Source: Symbiodinium natans (lineage: Eukaryota > Sar > Dinophyceae > Suessiales > Symbiodiniaceae). From it: DNA of 42,500 nucleotides. The stretch spans positions 836,636-879,135 of the forward strand of contig CAJNDS010002213.1 of assembly GCA_905221605.1 (NCBI GenBank), read 5' to 3'. The translations under genes were made by a program, and so were the position numbers. This document shows positions 9,263 to 20,572 of this stretch, piece after piece. How positions within the stretch are numbered: position 1 is the first letter of the stretch; each line of letters starts with the position of its first letter. The notes under the pieces were generated by a model. The model had not been told where the DNA came from, searched no databases, and worked only from the letters and a program-made list of their open reading frames with translations.

Positions 9263-10439
9263 TCAAGTAGACGCGGGTAGATCATGGGTAGGGTGTTGAG
9301 GCCTTTTGCAGTCTTGAGGCTTGAGGGCTCAGGGCGGGAATTCACAGCGTGTAGGCGTTGTGAGGGCTGTGTTCGGCAAGGGCTTGTAGAGTCTGGGCTG
9401 AAGAGTTTAGAGCGTAAGGCGCGCAACTGGAAAGTTGCTAGCAGCATACACGTGGTCATCACCCACCTTTGAGCACCATTGAGCCTTACAAGGATGTGAA
9501 GGCCCGGAGGGTTGGTTTGGAGCCCCTGAACCCTAAGCCCTGAACCCTGAACCCTCAACCCGCAGCAGCAAGAGGTCCGGTTCGGCTCGTAGGGGCCCTT
9601 TGCCACGGCATGCAGAGGCTTGAGGGGCTCTTCACTTCAAGCTAATGAGCCCTGGTGGTGACTTGTGAAGCTGTTGGTGATGTTAGGGCTGCAACGCAGA
9701 AGGCGAGGGCTCTGCATACCTAGACCACCCAAGAAGGGAGAAGGGAACCTTTTTTTGGCCGATAGGTTCATGGATAGACATAAGAAGGGTTTTAAGTGTC
9801 GGAAAATGCTGCAACTACAGTTACCATAAATACAGTTTCCAGACTTTCAACCCTGCTTCTAGCTACCGATGCACCTCCAAGTAAGGCATCTTAAAGGGCG
9901 GGGGGGGGGGGAAGGGGGGAAGGGGCCCGGACTTGAGGATTGATGTTAGTGTCCATGAGTGTAGGCTTCATGGTCTAGGTGCCGAGGGTCTAGGGTCTGG
10001 GGCTTATGGTGTGGGGTTTAGGGGTAGTAAGGCAGCTGCACTTCTCAAAGGTATGTAACATACATCCACACTGAATACCATGTGACGGGAACAGCTTTTG
10101 ACCCCAAACCCATCAACCCGAAGGCCCCAGATCCATCAACCCGAGGTCCCAGCGCGGGCAGAGTGGGAGCTGCCTGCCCTGGGCGATGCGCCGTCCTGGC
10201 AGGGTGCTGAAAGAAGCTGACGTGAACCACCTACATGAACCACCTTAAACCCCTCGCCTTCGTTTGGGGTTTAGGGTTCAGGAGTTCAAGGGTTAGGGTT
10301 GGGACGTTCCCCCATCCTTAATAGGGATTATAGCACCCACCGCTAGTATATGGGGGAACATTCCCGAAATCCCCGTACCCTCGTGTTTCAAGAGTCATAC
10401 TGAACCCTGTCAAGAAGTTGCTTGAACAAGTACTTCCTG
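9263..10439. other. Unique DNA, no supported gene
   Basis: Mixed unique sequence with G-runs at about 9,899-9,923 and short GGGTTTAGG remnants. ORFs on both strands are short and contradictory. Confidence 0.5.
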
Positions 10440-10582
10440 ATACCCTAAACCTCTAAACCTCTAAACCCCTAAACCCCTTAAGCCCTTAACCCCTTAACCC
10501 CTGAGCCCCTGAGCCCCTTAACCCCTTAACCCCTGAACCCCTTTACCCCTTAACCCCTTAACCCCTTAACCCTAAACCCTAC
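10440..10582. repeat. CCCCTTAA / CCCCTGA variant array
   Basis: Eight-base units derived from CCCTAAA by insertion and substitution: CCCCTTAA, CCCCTGAA, CCCCTGAG. Confidence 0.85.
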
Positions 10583-10683
10583 CGAAATCCTTGATTGAAT
10601 TTTGTGGCGAAACCAGCCTTGCGACGCGGCGTTTCGTGCGTCTCTAAGACGGAGGATCCGAGCGACAGCAGCACCTCAGCTGG

Positions 10684-10691
10684 TTCAGGGT

Positions 10692-10744
<53 letters not shown>

Positions 10745-10760
10745 GGCTGAGGGTTGGGGA
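10684..10760. repeat. TTGAGGG variant array
   Basis: About ten TTGAGGG heptamers. Changing TTTAGGG to TTGAGGG removes the TAG/TAA stops, so minus-strand frames run through it. Confidence 0.95.
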
Positions 10761-10989
10761 GCTTTGGGGTCGAGGGTTTGAATTGAAGGATTGAAGGTGG
10801 GACTTTGTTTAGACTTTGGGATGTGGTCTTTGTGTTCCTAAACCCTAAACCCGACATCCAAGCTGAGACCTCCACACTGGAGCCAGCGGTGCTCATCCGG
10901 AAGGCAGAGCCCTGACCCCGGCAGCAAGCCACAAGAGGCTCGGGGGGCTGAGGGCTTAGGATGGTTTAGGGGCCCCCCCCCCCCCCCCC

Positions 10990-11284
10990 GCCAAGTCTCT
11001 GGATTCTTATGGGCCGCCTTGGGCACCGCCGTTTTTGCACATAGAACTCTGGCTTTGGAATGCTTTGAAATGAGTCTCAATTTGGCGCAGTCCTGATGGG
11101 AAACAAAAATTGGCGGCCTCTTGCCTGCGGCATCATCCCCCTTCCTTATCTGGACCATCCAGAAGCCTCCAAGGTGACTGAGCCCCAAGACCTCAACTTT
11201 GCAGAGAACAGCCCGGAACACCCAAAGAGGAGAGCCCAGAAATTTTCCCCCAGCCCGAAACCCATCTCCGAAACCCACATTCAC
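10990..11284 (-). CDS. Coding-like minus-strand segment, unidentified
   Basis: The minus frame is open over about 100 codons and includes VLGLSHLGGFWMVQIRKGDD, then RPPIFVSHQDCAKLRLISKH and SKARVLCAKTAVPKAAHKNP, a mixed composition unlike repeat-derived frames. It is bounded downstream by a run of about 17 C (10,974-10,990) and upstream by TTTAGGG repeats. No ATG in a convincing place, so it would be an internal exon. Not recognised. Confidence 0.27.
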
Positions 11285-11289
11285 CCTAC

Positions 11290-12180
11290 AAAATAGGGTT
11301 TAGGGCTTAGGGTTTACGGATTGCGGGTTGAGGGTTGGGGGTTTCGGCGTGGGCCTGTGACCTAGGATGGACTGTGTAGTAGGCATCCGTCGGTCGCATC
11401 TTCACCCACCTGGGAGAAGGCGGATTTTTCTGGGGCGGGGCTTTAGGGGCGTTGGGGGCTTTGGGGGCTTTGGGGGCTTTGGGATTCAGGGGTTTCGGGT
11501 CTTGGGGTTTTAAGGGCTTTGGGGTTCAGGGTCTGAGTTTTAGAGCTTTAGGGTTTCAAGGGTTTTAAGGGTTTAGGGTTCGGGTTTTAGGGTTTACGGT
11601 TTAGGCTTTGTGGAAGGGGGGGGCCGGGGGGGGGGGAGGTAGGGGGTTGGAGGCCAGACCTTCCTGAACTCCACACAGGGCCTGGGTCTTTAAACCCCCT
11701 AACCCTAAACCCTGAACCCTCATCCCTGAATCCTAAGCCCTAAACCCTGAAACCCTAAACACTAGACCCTAAACCCTAAACCCTAAACCCTAAACCCTAA
11801 ACCCTGAACCCCCCCTGCACCCTCTGTGAGGCTGTGAGTCTCCAGCTCTTGTTTAGGTTTAGTAAAGGGGTTTCGGGCTTCGGGTTTATGGATTTAGGGT
11901 TTAGGGATTTGGGGTTTAGGGTTTAGGGTTTAGGGTTTCGGGTTTAGGGTTTAGGGTTCAGGGATTTTGGGTTTAAGGTTTGGGGCGTTTTGCTGGGAGG
12001 CTTTGGGGCGCTTCAGGGCTTTTGGGCTTTTGGGGGGCTTTTTTGGGTGTTTAGGGTTTTGGGGGCATGTTTGGGGCCTTGGGCTTGGGGCTTAGGGCTT
12101 AGGGCTTAGGGCTTGGGTTTAGGGTTTAGGGTTTGGGGTTTAGAGTTTAGGGTCCAGGGTTTAGGGCTTTGGGCTTAGGG
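11290..12180. repeat. Degenerate telomere-like repeats
   Basis: GGGCTTTGGGG and TTTAGGG variants at 11,440-11,610, CCCTAAA at 11,697-11,810, TTTAGGG variants at 11,865-11,980 and GGGCTTAGGGCTT at 12,070-12,180. Unique islands between are under 100 bp. Confidence 0.85.
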
Positions 12181-12270
12181 AGGTTCAACCCAGGCACTTG
12201 GGCGCCAGGAGGAAAAACATCCAGGTGTGCTCGCCGGCCTCGGCCTCAGCAGTGGGGGCTCTGGAGGCCC

Positions 12271-12373
12271 TCAACCCTACTAAACCCTACTAAACCCTAC
12301 TAAACCCTACTGAACCCTACTAAACCCTACTAAACCCTACTAAACCCTACTAAACCCTACTAAACCCTAAACC
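12271..12373. repeat. 10-bp array AACCCTACTA
   Basis: About ten copies of AACCCTACTA with one substitution (CTACTGAA). The unit equals the telomeric CCCTAAA plus a three-base insertion. Confidence 0.95.
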
Positions 12374-12638
12374 CCAGGAGGTTTGGGGTTTAGGGAGACA
12401 GCCTTGGACCTGTTGAAGCCCTTGGAAGCAGGGAACTCAGGGTTTGTCGGTTTAGGGTTTGAGGTTTAGGGTTCCGGGGTTCTACTATGTGGGAGCCGGG
12501 CAAGCCCGAAGGGCCCCAGAATGCCCGAGAAGTGAGGGGACACCCCTACTGTACAAACCGGCGCGGAACTGTCTCAGGCTGCATGCCCGGAGCATTCCCG
12601 CAGATGCACCATGCTTGAAACTGCACAAACGGGAATAG

Positions 12639-12821
12639 GGTAGTCAGATCCAAGAGCGGGACGGGCAGCTCGTCACTGAAATCCCGCTGCATGCCCCAAA
12701 GCTGGCTAACCTGGCGGGCGCTTTGGCAGCTTCATTCTTAGACTTCTACAAAACCGTCACCACAAGAGCACTCCCCTTCATACAACCATTGCTTTACGGG
12801 GCGTCCGAACTTACGCCTTAA
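12639..12821 (+). CDS. Candidate exon, unidentified hydrophobic protein
   Basis: A plus-strand frame lies between a TAG at 12,636 and a TAA at 12,819. It reads GSQIQERDGQLVTEIPLHAP, then KLANLAGALAASFLDFYKTV, then TTRALPFIQPLLYGASELTP. There is no ATG, so it would be an internal or final exon. The composition (helix-forming, alternating hydrophobic and polar) is convincing as protein. Not recognised. Confidence 0.33.
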   Translation, partial: GSQIQERDGQLVTEIPLHAPKLANLAGALAASFLDFYKTVTTRALPFIQPLLYGASELTP

Positions 12822-12999
12822 GTTAAGCCTGGAGGCCTTTGGATCCAATTTTGTTGGGGTTTCGGGCTTCGGGCAGCACATGCTATGACTCCACCAAACG
12901 TAAGCCACAGCAACAAAACCCTCAAGGCCCCCCTTAGGCCCAGGGGGGAACTTCGGCCCGCGGCCAGTGAGCGGTGTTTAGGATTTCGGGTTTAGGGTG

Positions 13000-13345
13000 T
13001 TTGAGGTTCAAATGGTCGGGTGCCGCCTTGCGGAGGCCCAACGTGCCCAGAAGGTCGATGTCCTTGGACAGGACACCCATGTACCTGGAACTGGTGGTTG
13101 GCTGGGCTTTGGGGTATAAGGCTTTGGGGCTTTATGCTTTGAGGGTGGGTTTTGTTGGGGCGACTGGCTGACTGGCTTCGCCATCGCAACGGTGGCAGGA
13201 ACCAGTTGCAGGGCTGAGGGTTCTGGAGCATGCCGGACGTAGAGAGGTGTCAAAAAGAGGCTCCCAACCCCCATATGAAATAACTCCCATCGTCTTAACA
13301 ATGAAGCATGGCAGTTGTCAGGGCTCATAAACCCTTCACCCTAAG
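13000..13345. other. Unique DNA with weak minus-strand frame
   Basis: A minus frame includes WELFHMGVGSLFLTPLYVRH but passes into lysine/proline-rich repeat-like sequence. No firm call. Confidence 0.3.
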
Positions 13346-13359
13346 CCCTAGGGGGGAAG

Positions 13360-13490
13360 CAAAAGGCACGCGACGACGCCGCGCTCAGAGTCCACGGTGT
13401 GCATATGGAAGGCCACTTGGATCAGGTCCTCTTCATGGACTTTAAGGGCTTTGCAATCAGCGTAGGGTTGACAGGTTCAGGGTGTAAGGT
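13360..13490 (+). CDS. Candidate exon, unidentified
   Basis: The plus frame from about 13,360 reads KQKARDDAALRVHGVHMEGH and then LDQVLFMDFKGFAISVG before degenerating into GGTTCAGGG-like sequence. The acidic-hydrophobic alternation (LDQVLFMDFKG) looks like a real protein core. No start codon and no recognised family. Confidence 0.3.
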
Positions 13491-13908
13491 TTAGAGTTCC
13501 CTTCTTCTTTACCCGGGACAGCCATCCCCGAACTGTCTGCGATCTGAGAGTAAGCACCCACTTCAGGGGCTTGCCTGGTCTGTGGCGCTCACCACCACGG
13601 TGGATCCCTCCCAATCTTGGTCCACCTTCCTCTGAAGTCGCTGGACCTCGGCGTTTGTGCTATGCGAGGATGGAGGAAGGGGGGGCGCGGGGGTGCTCGA
13701 ATTTGGCACATCCTCTTACATCATTGCTGACATCCATTGACAAGGAGAGTTGAAGGATGCATCTAAGAAGAAACACTGAAGGTCCGAGGCTTGGGCCATG
13801 ATTGGCAGCGTCATGCGGCTACTCCGAGCATTGTCGTTCAATCCCTTGCCTCCCCGGAATTGGCTCCAGTGAAGATCGCGGTTTGGGGAGATCTGGTAGA
13901 CCCTGACG
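13491..13908. other. Unique DNA, no supported gene
   Basis: GC-rich unique sequence. One 60-codon plus ORF (13,571-13,753) is tryptophan/proline-rich and not persuasive. Confidence 0.45.
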
Positions 13909-13909
13909 A

Positions 13910-14250
13910 TTAGGGTTTAGGGTCTAGGGTCTGGGGTTTAGGGTTTAGGGTTTTGGGTTTAGGGTTTAGGGTTTAGGGTTTACGGTAAAAGGGTTTAGGG
14001 TTTAGGGTTTAGGGTACCAAGCGATGTTCAACACGAACACCACACACAAAAAGAAATGCCTGGTTCATTGAAGCTGGCCGGAGACATGCCTCGGCCAGCA
14101 AGGAAGGAGCTCTCCGAGGTCATCTGGGCCTTATCCTGCACGCAGGCGGCTTAGACTTGCGGGTTTAGGGCCACAAGCTTGGGGTTTAGGGTTTCGGGTT
14201 TCGGGTTTAGGGTTTGGGGTTTAGGGTTTAGGGTTCAGGGTTTTGGGGTT
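13910..14250. repeat. TTTAGGG arrays
   Basis: Arrays at 13,910-14,015 and 14,160-14,250 with TTTCGGG and TTTGGGG variants, separated by about 145 bp of unique DNA. Confidence 0.9.
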
Positions 14251-14409
14251 CACTGTAGGCTAGGGCTTGAAGGCAAACTGGGCGCATTGGCGCTTGTGGC
14301 ATCCCCAGGGCCAGTGCGAAGACACAAAAAGCCCTAAACCCCAGCCCCGATGGGGTTTGGGGTTTAGGGATTTGAGTTTAGGGTTTGGGCTTCGGGTTGA
14401 GGGACTTGG

Positions 14410-14565
14410 GGGTTTAAGCAACACAACTCAGCACCCATCTCCTGCATCCAGGCGGACTGCTGCGACTTGAGAAACTTCTCCTGCGACCTCCCGGCGTCTC
14501 TCAGCACTTCAGACATGTTTGGGGCCCAGGGGCCCACATCTGTCCGCAAGCCCAATGGGCCCTGT
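14410..14565 (-). CDS. Candidate exon, helical protein, unidentified
   Basis: The minus strand reads GLRTDVGPWAPNMSEVLRDA, then GRSQEKFLKSQQSAWMQEMG and AELCCLN. The middle is rich in Gln, Glu and Lys with helix-like spacing. Flanking telomere-like repeats begin at both ends (14,345-14,400 and 14,575-14,640). It may follow the 14,650-14,760 candidate in one minus-strand transcript. Not recognised. Confidence 0.35.
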
Positions 14566-14574
14566 ACCCTGTAC

Positions 14575-14640
14575 CCCAAACCCTAAACCCTAAACCCTCG
14601 ACCCTCAACCCTAAACCCTAAACCCTAAACCCAGAACCCG
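14575..14640. repeat. CCCTAAA array between two exon candidates
   Basis: Short CCCTAAA/CCCTCAA array on the plus strand, lying between two minus-strand coding-like islands. Confidence 0.9.
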
Positions 14641-14649
14641 AAACCTTCA

Positions 14650-14760
14650 GTGGGCGCCCTGCACGCTCTCAGGGATCCCGGCTTGTTCAGGGAAGTCTTA
14701 GCACCGACCGCCACGGAGCGCAGGAAGAGCTTGGTTGCCTTCAGGGCATTGGGGCAGATG
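14650..14760 (-). CDS. Candidate exon, unidentified
   Basis: The minus strand reads ICPNALKATKLFLRSVAVGA followed by KTSLNKPGSLRACRAP without a stop. Basic and helix-like. Not recognised. Confidence 0.3.
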
Positions 14761-14799
14761 GTGGGGTTTCGGGTTTGGGCTGGCTTGAGGGCAGCTTGT

Positions 14800-15155
14800 T
14801 GGCTTTAAAGTTTAGGGGTTTGGGTTTAGGGTTTAGGGGTTTAGGGTTTAGGGTTTAGGGTTTCGGGTTTCGGGTTTCGGGTTTCGGGTTTAGGGTTTAG
14901 GGTTTGGGGTTTAGGGTTTAGGGTTTAGGGTTTAGGGTTTAGGGTTTAGGGTTTAGGGTTTATGACTTGTTCTGAGGGTTTACGACTTGTTCTGAGGGTA
15001 AGCTGGAAGCTGTTTCGGGCAGCAACATGCCTCCAGCTCGGCATCCTTATCGCCGCCCAAATAGGGGTACTGCCTGGCTGAGGATGCTAAGTTGGGGAGG
15101 GCCGACACCCCAAACCCTAAACCCTAAACCCCAAACCCTAAACCCTAAACCCTAC
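14800..15155. repeat. TTTAGGG array, then CCCTAAA array
   Basis: TTTAGGG with TTTCGGG variants at 14,800-14,962, a repeated TTACGACTTGTTCTGAGGG tag, then CCCTAAA at 15,107-15,153. Confidence 0.92.
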
Positions 15156-15159
15156 ATGG

Positions 15160-15500
15160 GTTCAGCATGTTCAAAGAGTTTTGGGGGCCGTCGGAGTTCT
15201 CAAGGTCCCTGGGCCACAAGAAGTCCTCTGGCAGAAACTTGCCGATGGCTTTTCTAGGTTGGGCAGGATGAACTCTTGCACTGCGGAGAGGAGGCAGTAC
15301 TCTCGGCAGCAGTTAGGAAACCATCCGAATCCTTGGATTGCCTGGAAGTTGTGTGGGGGGGGGAGGGACCGGGGAGGGAGGAGTCCGCGAGGCCAGAGCT
15401 GCTTTCTGAAAACATGGCAGCCTGACTCCTTGTCGGCACTCAGGTTGTTAAGCATGGGCTCGTGCTTCAGCCGCCTCTCCTAGGGATGTTTTAGGGCCTG
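15160..15500. other. Coding-like island, strand unresolved
   Basis: Unique sequence open on both strands. The plus frame reads VLKVPGPQEVLWQKLADGFS near 15,190; a minus frame reads FPNCCREYCLLSAVQEFILP. A G-run at 15,355-15,364 breaks any simple reading. No call on strand. Confidence 0.25.
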
Positions 15501-16554
15501 GGTTCCCCACACACACCAGGTCCCTACGAGAGTGTCTACTCCATGTGCGAAGCTGTTTGGGCATGTGCTCTTGGCGTTGAGGCCTTTGCGTGCAGCTTGC
15601 TGAAGCCCTGGAGCCCACAAAATTAGGCTTAAGGCTTAGAGCTTAGAGTGTAGGGCTTAGCGGCTTAGGGCACGCACCTGAGAACTATACCGCCAGTCGT
15701 GGTTGGCGATCTTGGATCGCTTGTCTGGATCTGCCTGCCTGGGCGCGAAGCGAGGCACCCTCAACCCTGCTCCCACCAAACCCTGAAGCCGAAACCCCGA
15801 AGCCGAAACCCTGAACTCCAACCGCCCCTGACGTTGTCCAAGCAACCTTTAGTGTGCATCTCAAGACAGTGCCCGCTATCTAGGTCTTCAAGGCGAAACG
15901 CAAAACTCGACGTCAGCTGTTGCACCCCCCCCCTTCCCCCGGCACTGACACGTAACGCACCCGATATCGGTCTGGGGGGGATGTTGGGTTTCTGGGAGGC
16001 GGAGGTAGAGCTTTGCACCGACCAGTGCGGGGAAGCGGTTTAGGGTTGAGGGTGTTTAAGAGTGGGGGCTGGAGTTGACGACTTGGGGACCTAAGGCCAC
16101 GCATGTTCGCGGTTGGCTGGTGGGTTTGGCGGAAACCGAGTCCTCGGACCCCAAACCCCAAGTCCTGAGATCCGTGCTCAAAAAGCTTGGGGGTTTCGTC
16201 TCTAGTGGTCAGTTCAGTCTTCCCTGGATTCCGGGTGAGTAACCCACGTCAGCCCCCCCACCTTCGTTCCCTAAATCTTGCATCCTAAAACCGACCCGTG
16301 AGCCCTGAGCCCCTCCTCAAGCTGAGCAAGGCCTTCATTCCCAAACCCCGCTCGGCCTTGGAATCAAGCCCTTCTTGTCCTCGAAAGGAAGAGGGGGAGG
16401 GGGGAGGGGGGGGAGGGGGGGAGGGGCCGGTTGGGGTTTGGGGGTTGGGGGGTTCAGGTCTGGGGTCCAGGGTTGCAGCTAGGGAAGACATGCGAAAATC
16501 TGCGAGACAAGGGATTGGTTCAGGGTCAAGGGCGGGGTTTAGAGTTTAGGGTTT
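15501..16554. other. Unique GC-rich DNA with G-runs
   Basis: Degenerate GGGCTTAG repeats near 15,620-15,670, a C-run at 15,925-15,935 and G-runs at 16,390-16,425. Frames are proline/glycine-rich and contradictory. Confidence 0.5.
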
Positions 16555-16615
16555 AGAGTACAACAAGCGTGCAGGGTCCTTGTATTCCTCGGGCATGTAC
16601 TCAAACTCCTGCTGC
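16555..16615 (-). CDS. Candidate short exon with strong acceptor
   Basis: On the minus strand a pyrimidine-rich ATCCTTTCCTGCAG acceptor leads into QEFEYMPEEYKDPARLLYS, after which the frame runs into AAACCCTAA repeat sequence and stops. The acidic/aromatic composition is unmistakably protein-like and the acceptor is one of the best in the window. A GC donor is possible at CCCT|GCACGC. Not recognised. Confidence 0.38.
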
Positions 16616-17298
16616 AGGAAAGGATGCAAGCACACATAAACCAAGAACGACACACTCCATTCTGCAGTAACTGCAAGGTGGAGCGGCCTGGTAGTAACCT
16701 CCTCCCCAGAGCTGCGTCATCTTGGACCTACAGATCCCGAACACCAGGAACTTTTTGGGGTTCAGGGCCTGGCCTCAACCCTACACCCCTTCAAGACAGG
16801 TGGTTCAGGGCCTTGAAGCTTGTTTGGAGCTGAGTGTCTTCTGGGCAGCTATCAGTCGACGAGCCTCTTGGAGTAGTTAAGTGGTTCCTGAATATGGTGC
16901 TTAATTGGGGGGACCCTTGTAGACGCCTTACAAATACACGATACACAAGGGCCCATACCTCAGAACCCATGCTTTTGCAGGGGTCTTGGTTGAAGGTTCA
17001 AGGCTGAGGCTCCCTGAACAGAGGGGATGCAGCCAAAAGCAACAACCCCCTCCAAAATAACACCCCCCACAAACCCCCCCCCCCCCCCAAACTCCTCAAT
17101 GAACACCCCTAAACTCCCCTAAGCCCCCACTAAACCTCCCTCAACTCGAAACCCTTGAAACCCTCTAAGCGCTAAAACCCCAAGCTGTTGGGCTCCCGGG
17201 CCATGTCTGCGGCACAGGCTCGGCCAAACGGTTCCGCTCCATGCGCTGGCGACGGAGGAGGTGGATGGCATCGGGCCTCACGCGCTTGGGGATGAGAG
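16616..17298. other. Unique DNA, no supported gene
   Basis: Unique sequence with a C-run at about 17,078-17,088. No firm frame. Confidence 0.45.
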
Positions 17299-17745
<447 letters not shown>

Positions 17746-18185
17746 TTTTGCTTCAAGGATCAGAATTCAGCGTTAGAGGGTTTTGCATGGGGGCAACTCG
17801 CTCCGGGGCACTTGGAGGTTAATGGATCGTAGAACTTGATTATAGCTAAAGTTACCATACTTGTAGCCAACCCACCTGATAAGTAGGGTTTAGGGTTTGT
17901 GGCTCCGAGTGGACCTGAGGATTTGGAGCGTCATCATGAACGAGCAGACGTCTGATCGTCTGGCTTCAAAGGTTCAGGATTCATGTCTGTACCAGGAAGT
18001 ATGCCGTTTCGTATGCTGCCTTTTGGCTGCTTATGTGCATCACGCACGGAATGCCGATCACGCATGCGTTGCAGGTGGCGCTGGTGGTGGCGCTGGTGGT
18101 GGTGCTGGTGGTGGTGCGTGGTGCTGGTGGTGGTGCTGAGGGTGGTTGGGTGGATGGTATCATACACCTAAATGGGCAAGGTGTC
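17746..18185. other. Unique DNA ending in GGTGCT repeats
   Basis: Unique sequence with an imperfect GGTGCTGGT/GGTGGC repeat at 18,072-18,145. Confidence 0.6.
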
Positions 18186-18730
18186 GTCTAACTGAAAAGA
18201 CAGTCAAAAACCCCTAAAACCTCTGAAAACCCGCTTATAAACCCCTAAACCCCTACACCCTGAATCCTAAACCCCCTAAACCCTAAACCCTCAACCCTCA
18301 AACCTAAACCCTTGCAACCACTTAGGAAGCCCCTCAGGGAGACCGGACCCAAGCTCCACCGGCAAGGACTCCTTCATCCACGTGTAGTTCCCTGTGCCTT
18401 CCGTTGACTCTTCAGGGGGTTTAGGGTCTAGGGTTTAGGGTTTAGGGCTTAGGGTTTAGGGTTTAGGGTTTAGGGTTTAGGGTTTAGGGTTTAGGGTTTA
18501 GGGTTTAGGGTTCAGGGTTCAGGGTTCAAAGGAGCCTCATATGTGTTGGGGAGCGGTCACGGAGGTTTGGTACCCCCCTCTGCCTTTTAGAAGACCCAAA
18601 AGTCATGCTTATTCCCGATGACGAACTAGTAAGCTTATGGAGGGTTTAGGGTTTAGGGTTTAGGGTTTAGGGCTTAGGGTTTAGGGTTTAGGGTTTCGGG
18701 TTTAGGGTTTCGGGTTTCGGGTTTACCCTG
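18186..18730. repeat. Telomere-like arrays, last before an 18-kb gap
   Basis: CCCTAAA variants at 18,186-18,315, then TTTAGGG arrays at 18,418-18,528 and 18,639-18,725. No further TTTAGGG array occurs until about 37.2 kb. Confidence 0.93.
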
Positions 18731-18791
18731 AGGCGCAGAGAGAGTCCTTGCAGACGTATGGGTGCGGATCGAAGTTGCGAGCCCGGTTTTA

Positions 18792-19511
18792 GTGCCTCCA
18801 GTTTTGTCCCTCTTTCCACTGGGTCCTAGGTGCAAATAAGGATCCGACATCAGATCAACCACCAAATTTCGACTCTCTTCCTCGTTTTTCCTCTAACACA
18901 AAGCCTGCAGTCCGACTCCCGACACCCCGCCCTTGCTCTTCTCTGGGTCCCCATGCTGAAGGACTGTCTGATGACATCCTGCTCGTGGTTCGAAAACTCA
19001 TTGGCCTGGGAAGCCATACAGACATGTCAAAAGCTGGATCTTCAAAACGTGCAAAACTTAAACCCTCGAGATTCATGCTCGATTGAATGAGCTTCGATGT
19101 GCTTGTAGGCCCGGGAGAGTTGCAAGGCAGCTGCGGCAAGGACCCTTTCGCAACGTCTGGCAAGTCCAAGAACCCAAACACGTGACATCAAACCTCAATA
19201 CAACAACTCCTGCTGCAATCTCCGCTACGCGCAATGATGCAGCGAGGCGTCTCCATGCGCTTGAGTTGTCTGGGCGTAATGCGGCTGCCGCCTCCGCATA
19301 TCACAGCGCGAAGCAGGGGTTCAAGGTTCACAGCGAATCTGATGCAGAGGCACGGGCGAGAACTGGGAGCTGCCCCCCTGAAAACAGAAAAGCCACAACC
19401 TTCAAACCTCCGGCAGCCTCGGCCTTTCCGATTCGCCGCCGAACATCCTGTGGTTCATCCCGCTTGTGGTGCAGACTTATCACAATCTGTTGCATGTTGA
19501 AGCTTCGGTGA
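18792..19511 (+). pseudogene. Decayed or spliced coding region, unidentified
   Basis: One plus frame from a TTTTAG at 18,787-18,792 is open to a TGA at 19,084 and includes AEGLSDDILLVVRKLIGLGS and HTDMSKAGSSKRAKLKPSRF. The same frame resumes at once with MSFDVLVGPGELQGSCGKDP and stops near 19,183. A second plus frame then takes over to 19,511 (AARRLHALELSGRNAAAASA, YHSAKQGFKVHSESDAEARA). The in-frame stop and the frame change suggest a pseudogene, though introns could explain the second. An antisense frame is open over part of it. Not recognised. Confidence 0.35.
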
Positions 19512-20389
19512 GATGCGCGTTGCAAAATGCAGTAGGCAAACGAAGTGGTTCATGCTTCGTACGTCAGTGTAACACTGTTTATGCACCGTTGAAGGCCCGT
19601 GGCTTCAAGTTCCGCAACAGTTGGCTGTGCTCACGAATGCATGCATCCGACTTCAATTTCCACTCCTTAGAGAAAGGGTTCAGGGTTCAGGGCCGACATG
19701 TGGGCAAAACATGAGGTGTTGTTCTTGCCCCGGGCATTCTCCCGGCAAGAACATCAAACCACAGTAACATGTTAAATGAGCGAGAAACAAATGTTGCAAT
19801 CCTTGGTTGTACGCTGACTTGCTGTCGAAATTCGGCATGCTTTCCCCGGGTGGATCAAGCGCTTCAAACAAAGACATGCAGACCTGCCTGGGGTCCGGAT
19901 GACTTCGACATATGTTTGGCTCTATTTCGGTGGACTTGAGCCACAAGGCACAAAGGCAAAGTCACCCTAAATTGTATGCAGGCGATGCTTAATTGAAACC
20001 GTCAATGAACTCTCAACAAACTCCGTATTTGATTCCAATCGCTTGTTCACATCTACACATGTAGCTGGCAACAAGAAACACTTTCTCACCTCCAAACCTT
20101 ACGCGACATCCCCTCTTTTGTGTCTGCACAAAAGATTCCAATGCGACGTTAGCTGTGCAATTTTTAGAACGAATCACGGGAAATCGCACTTCACTCATAT
20201 TCTTTGTCGACATGCGCCGAAAGCTCGCGCACATAATGTTTCTCTTGTCGCTGAATCCTGCCTACGGGATTGCAGACGAAAAATCGTTGCACTGAACAAA
20301 AAGTGATGGCCTTTGTGGATGGTGAAACCACAGTGTGAAGGCGAGAAGGTCCTTCTCAGGGGGAGATGCACTGCACAGGCAGTTTCCGA
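19512..20389. other. Unique DNA with weak minus-strand frames
   Basis: Minus-strand frames at 19,680-19,946 (WLKSTEIEPNICRSHPDPRQ) and 20,013-20,234 are open but lack clear starts. A GGCTCAAG at the start of the first resembles the end of the spliced leader but matches only nine bases contiguously. Confidence 0.3.
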
Positions 20390-20572
20390 TCAACCCACTT
20401 GGATGCAATCCAGAAAATTCTTTGCGATCACAGTTACTGATGCCCCAGAATCAATAAGCCACCACAAAGCTCTTTCACGTGCTTCACGGTGGAGTGGAGA
20501 TTTTAGAGGTCGAACCGTTGGACTGCTGGCTGCGAGGAACACTGCTACTGTGACTAGAACTACTTTCCACAA
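20390..20572 (-). pseudogene. Relic of a Copia-type aspartic protease
   Basis: The minus strand encodes WWLIDSGASVTVIAKNFLD, nearly the same as WWLIDSGASVTVIAKRYLD in the intact element's protease (residues 693-711). The DSGA catalytic motif is retained. Upstream it has PTVRPLKSP where the intact copy has KSVRSLMKPP, so the homology extends weakly. It stops after KNFLDCIQVG. No integrase or polymerase follows. It is an old fragment of a related but distinct element, opposite in orientation to the intact one 2.4 kb away. Confidence 0.8.

Noticed and set aside
19930-19953. Minus-strand GGCTCAAG as a spliced-leader relic
   Set aside because: Only nine contiguous bases match the leader end and the rest disagrees, so chance is not excluded.
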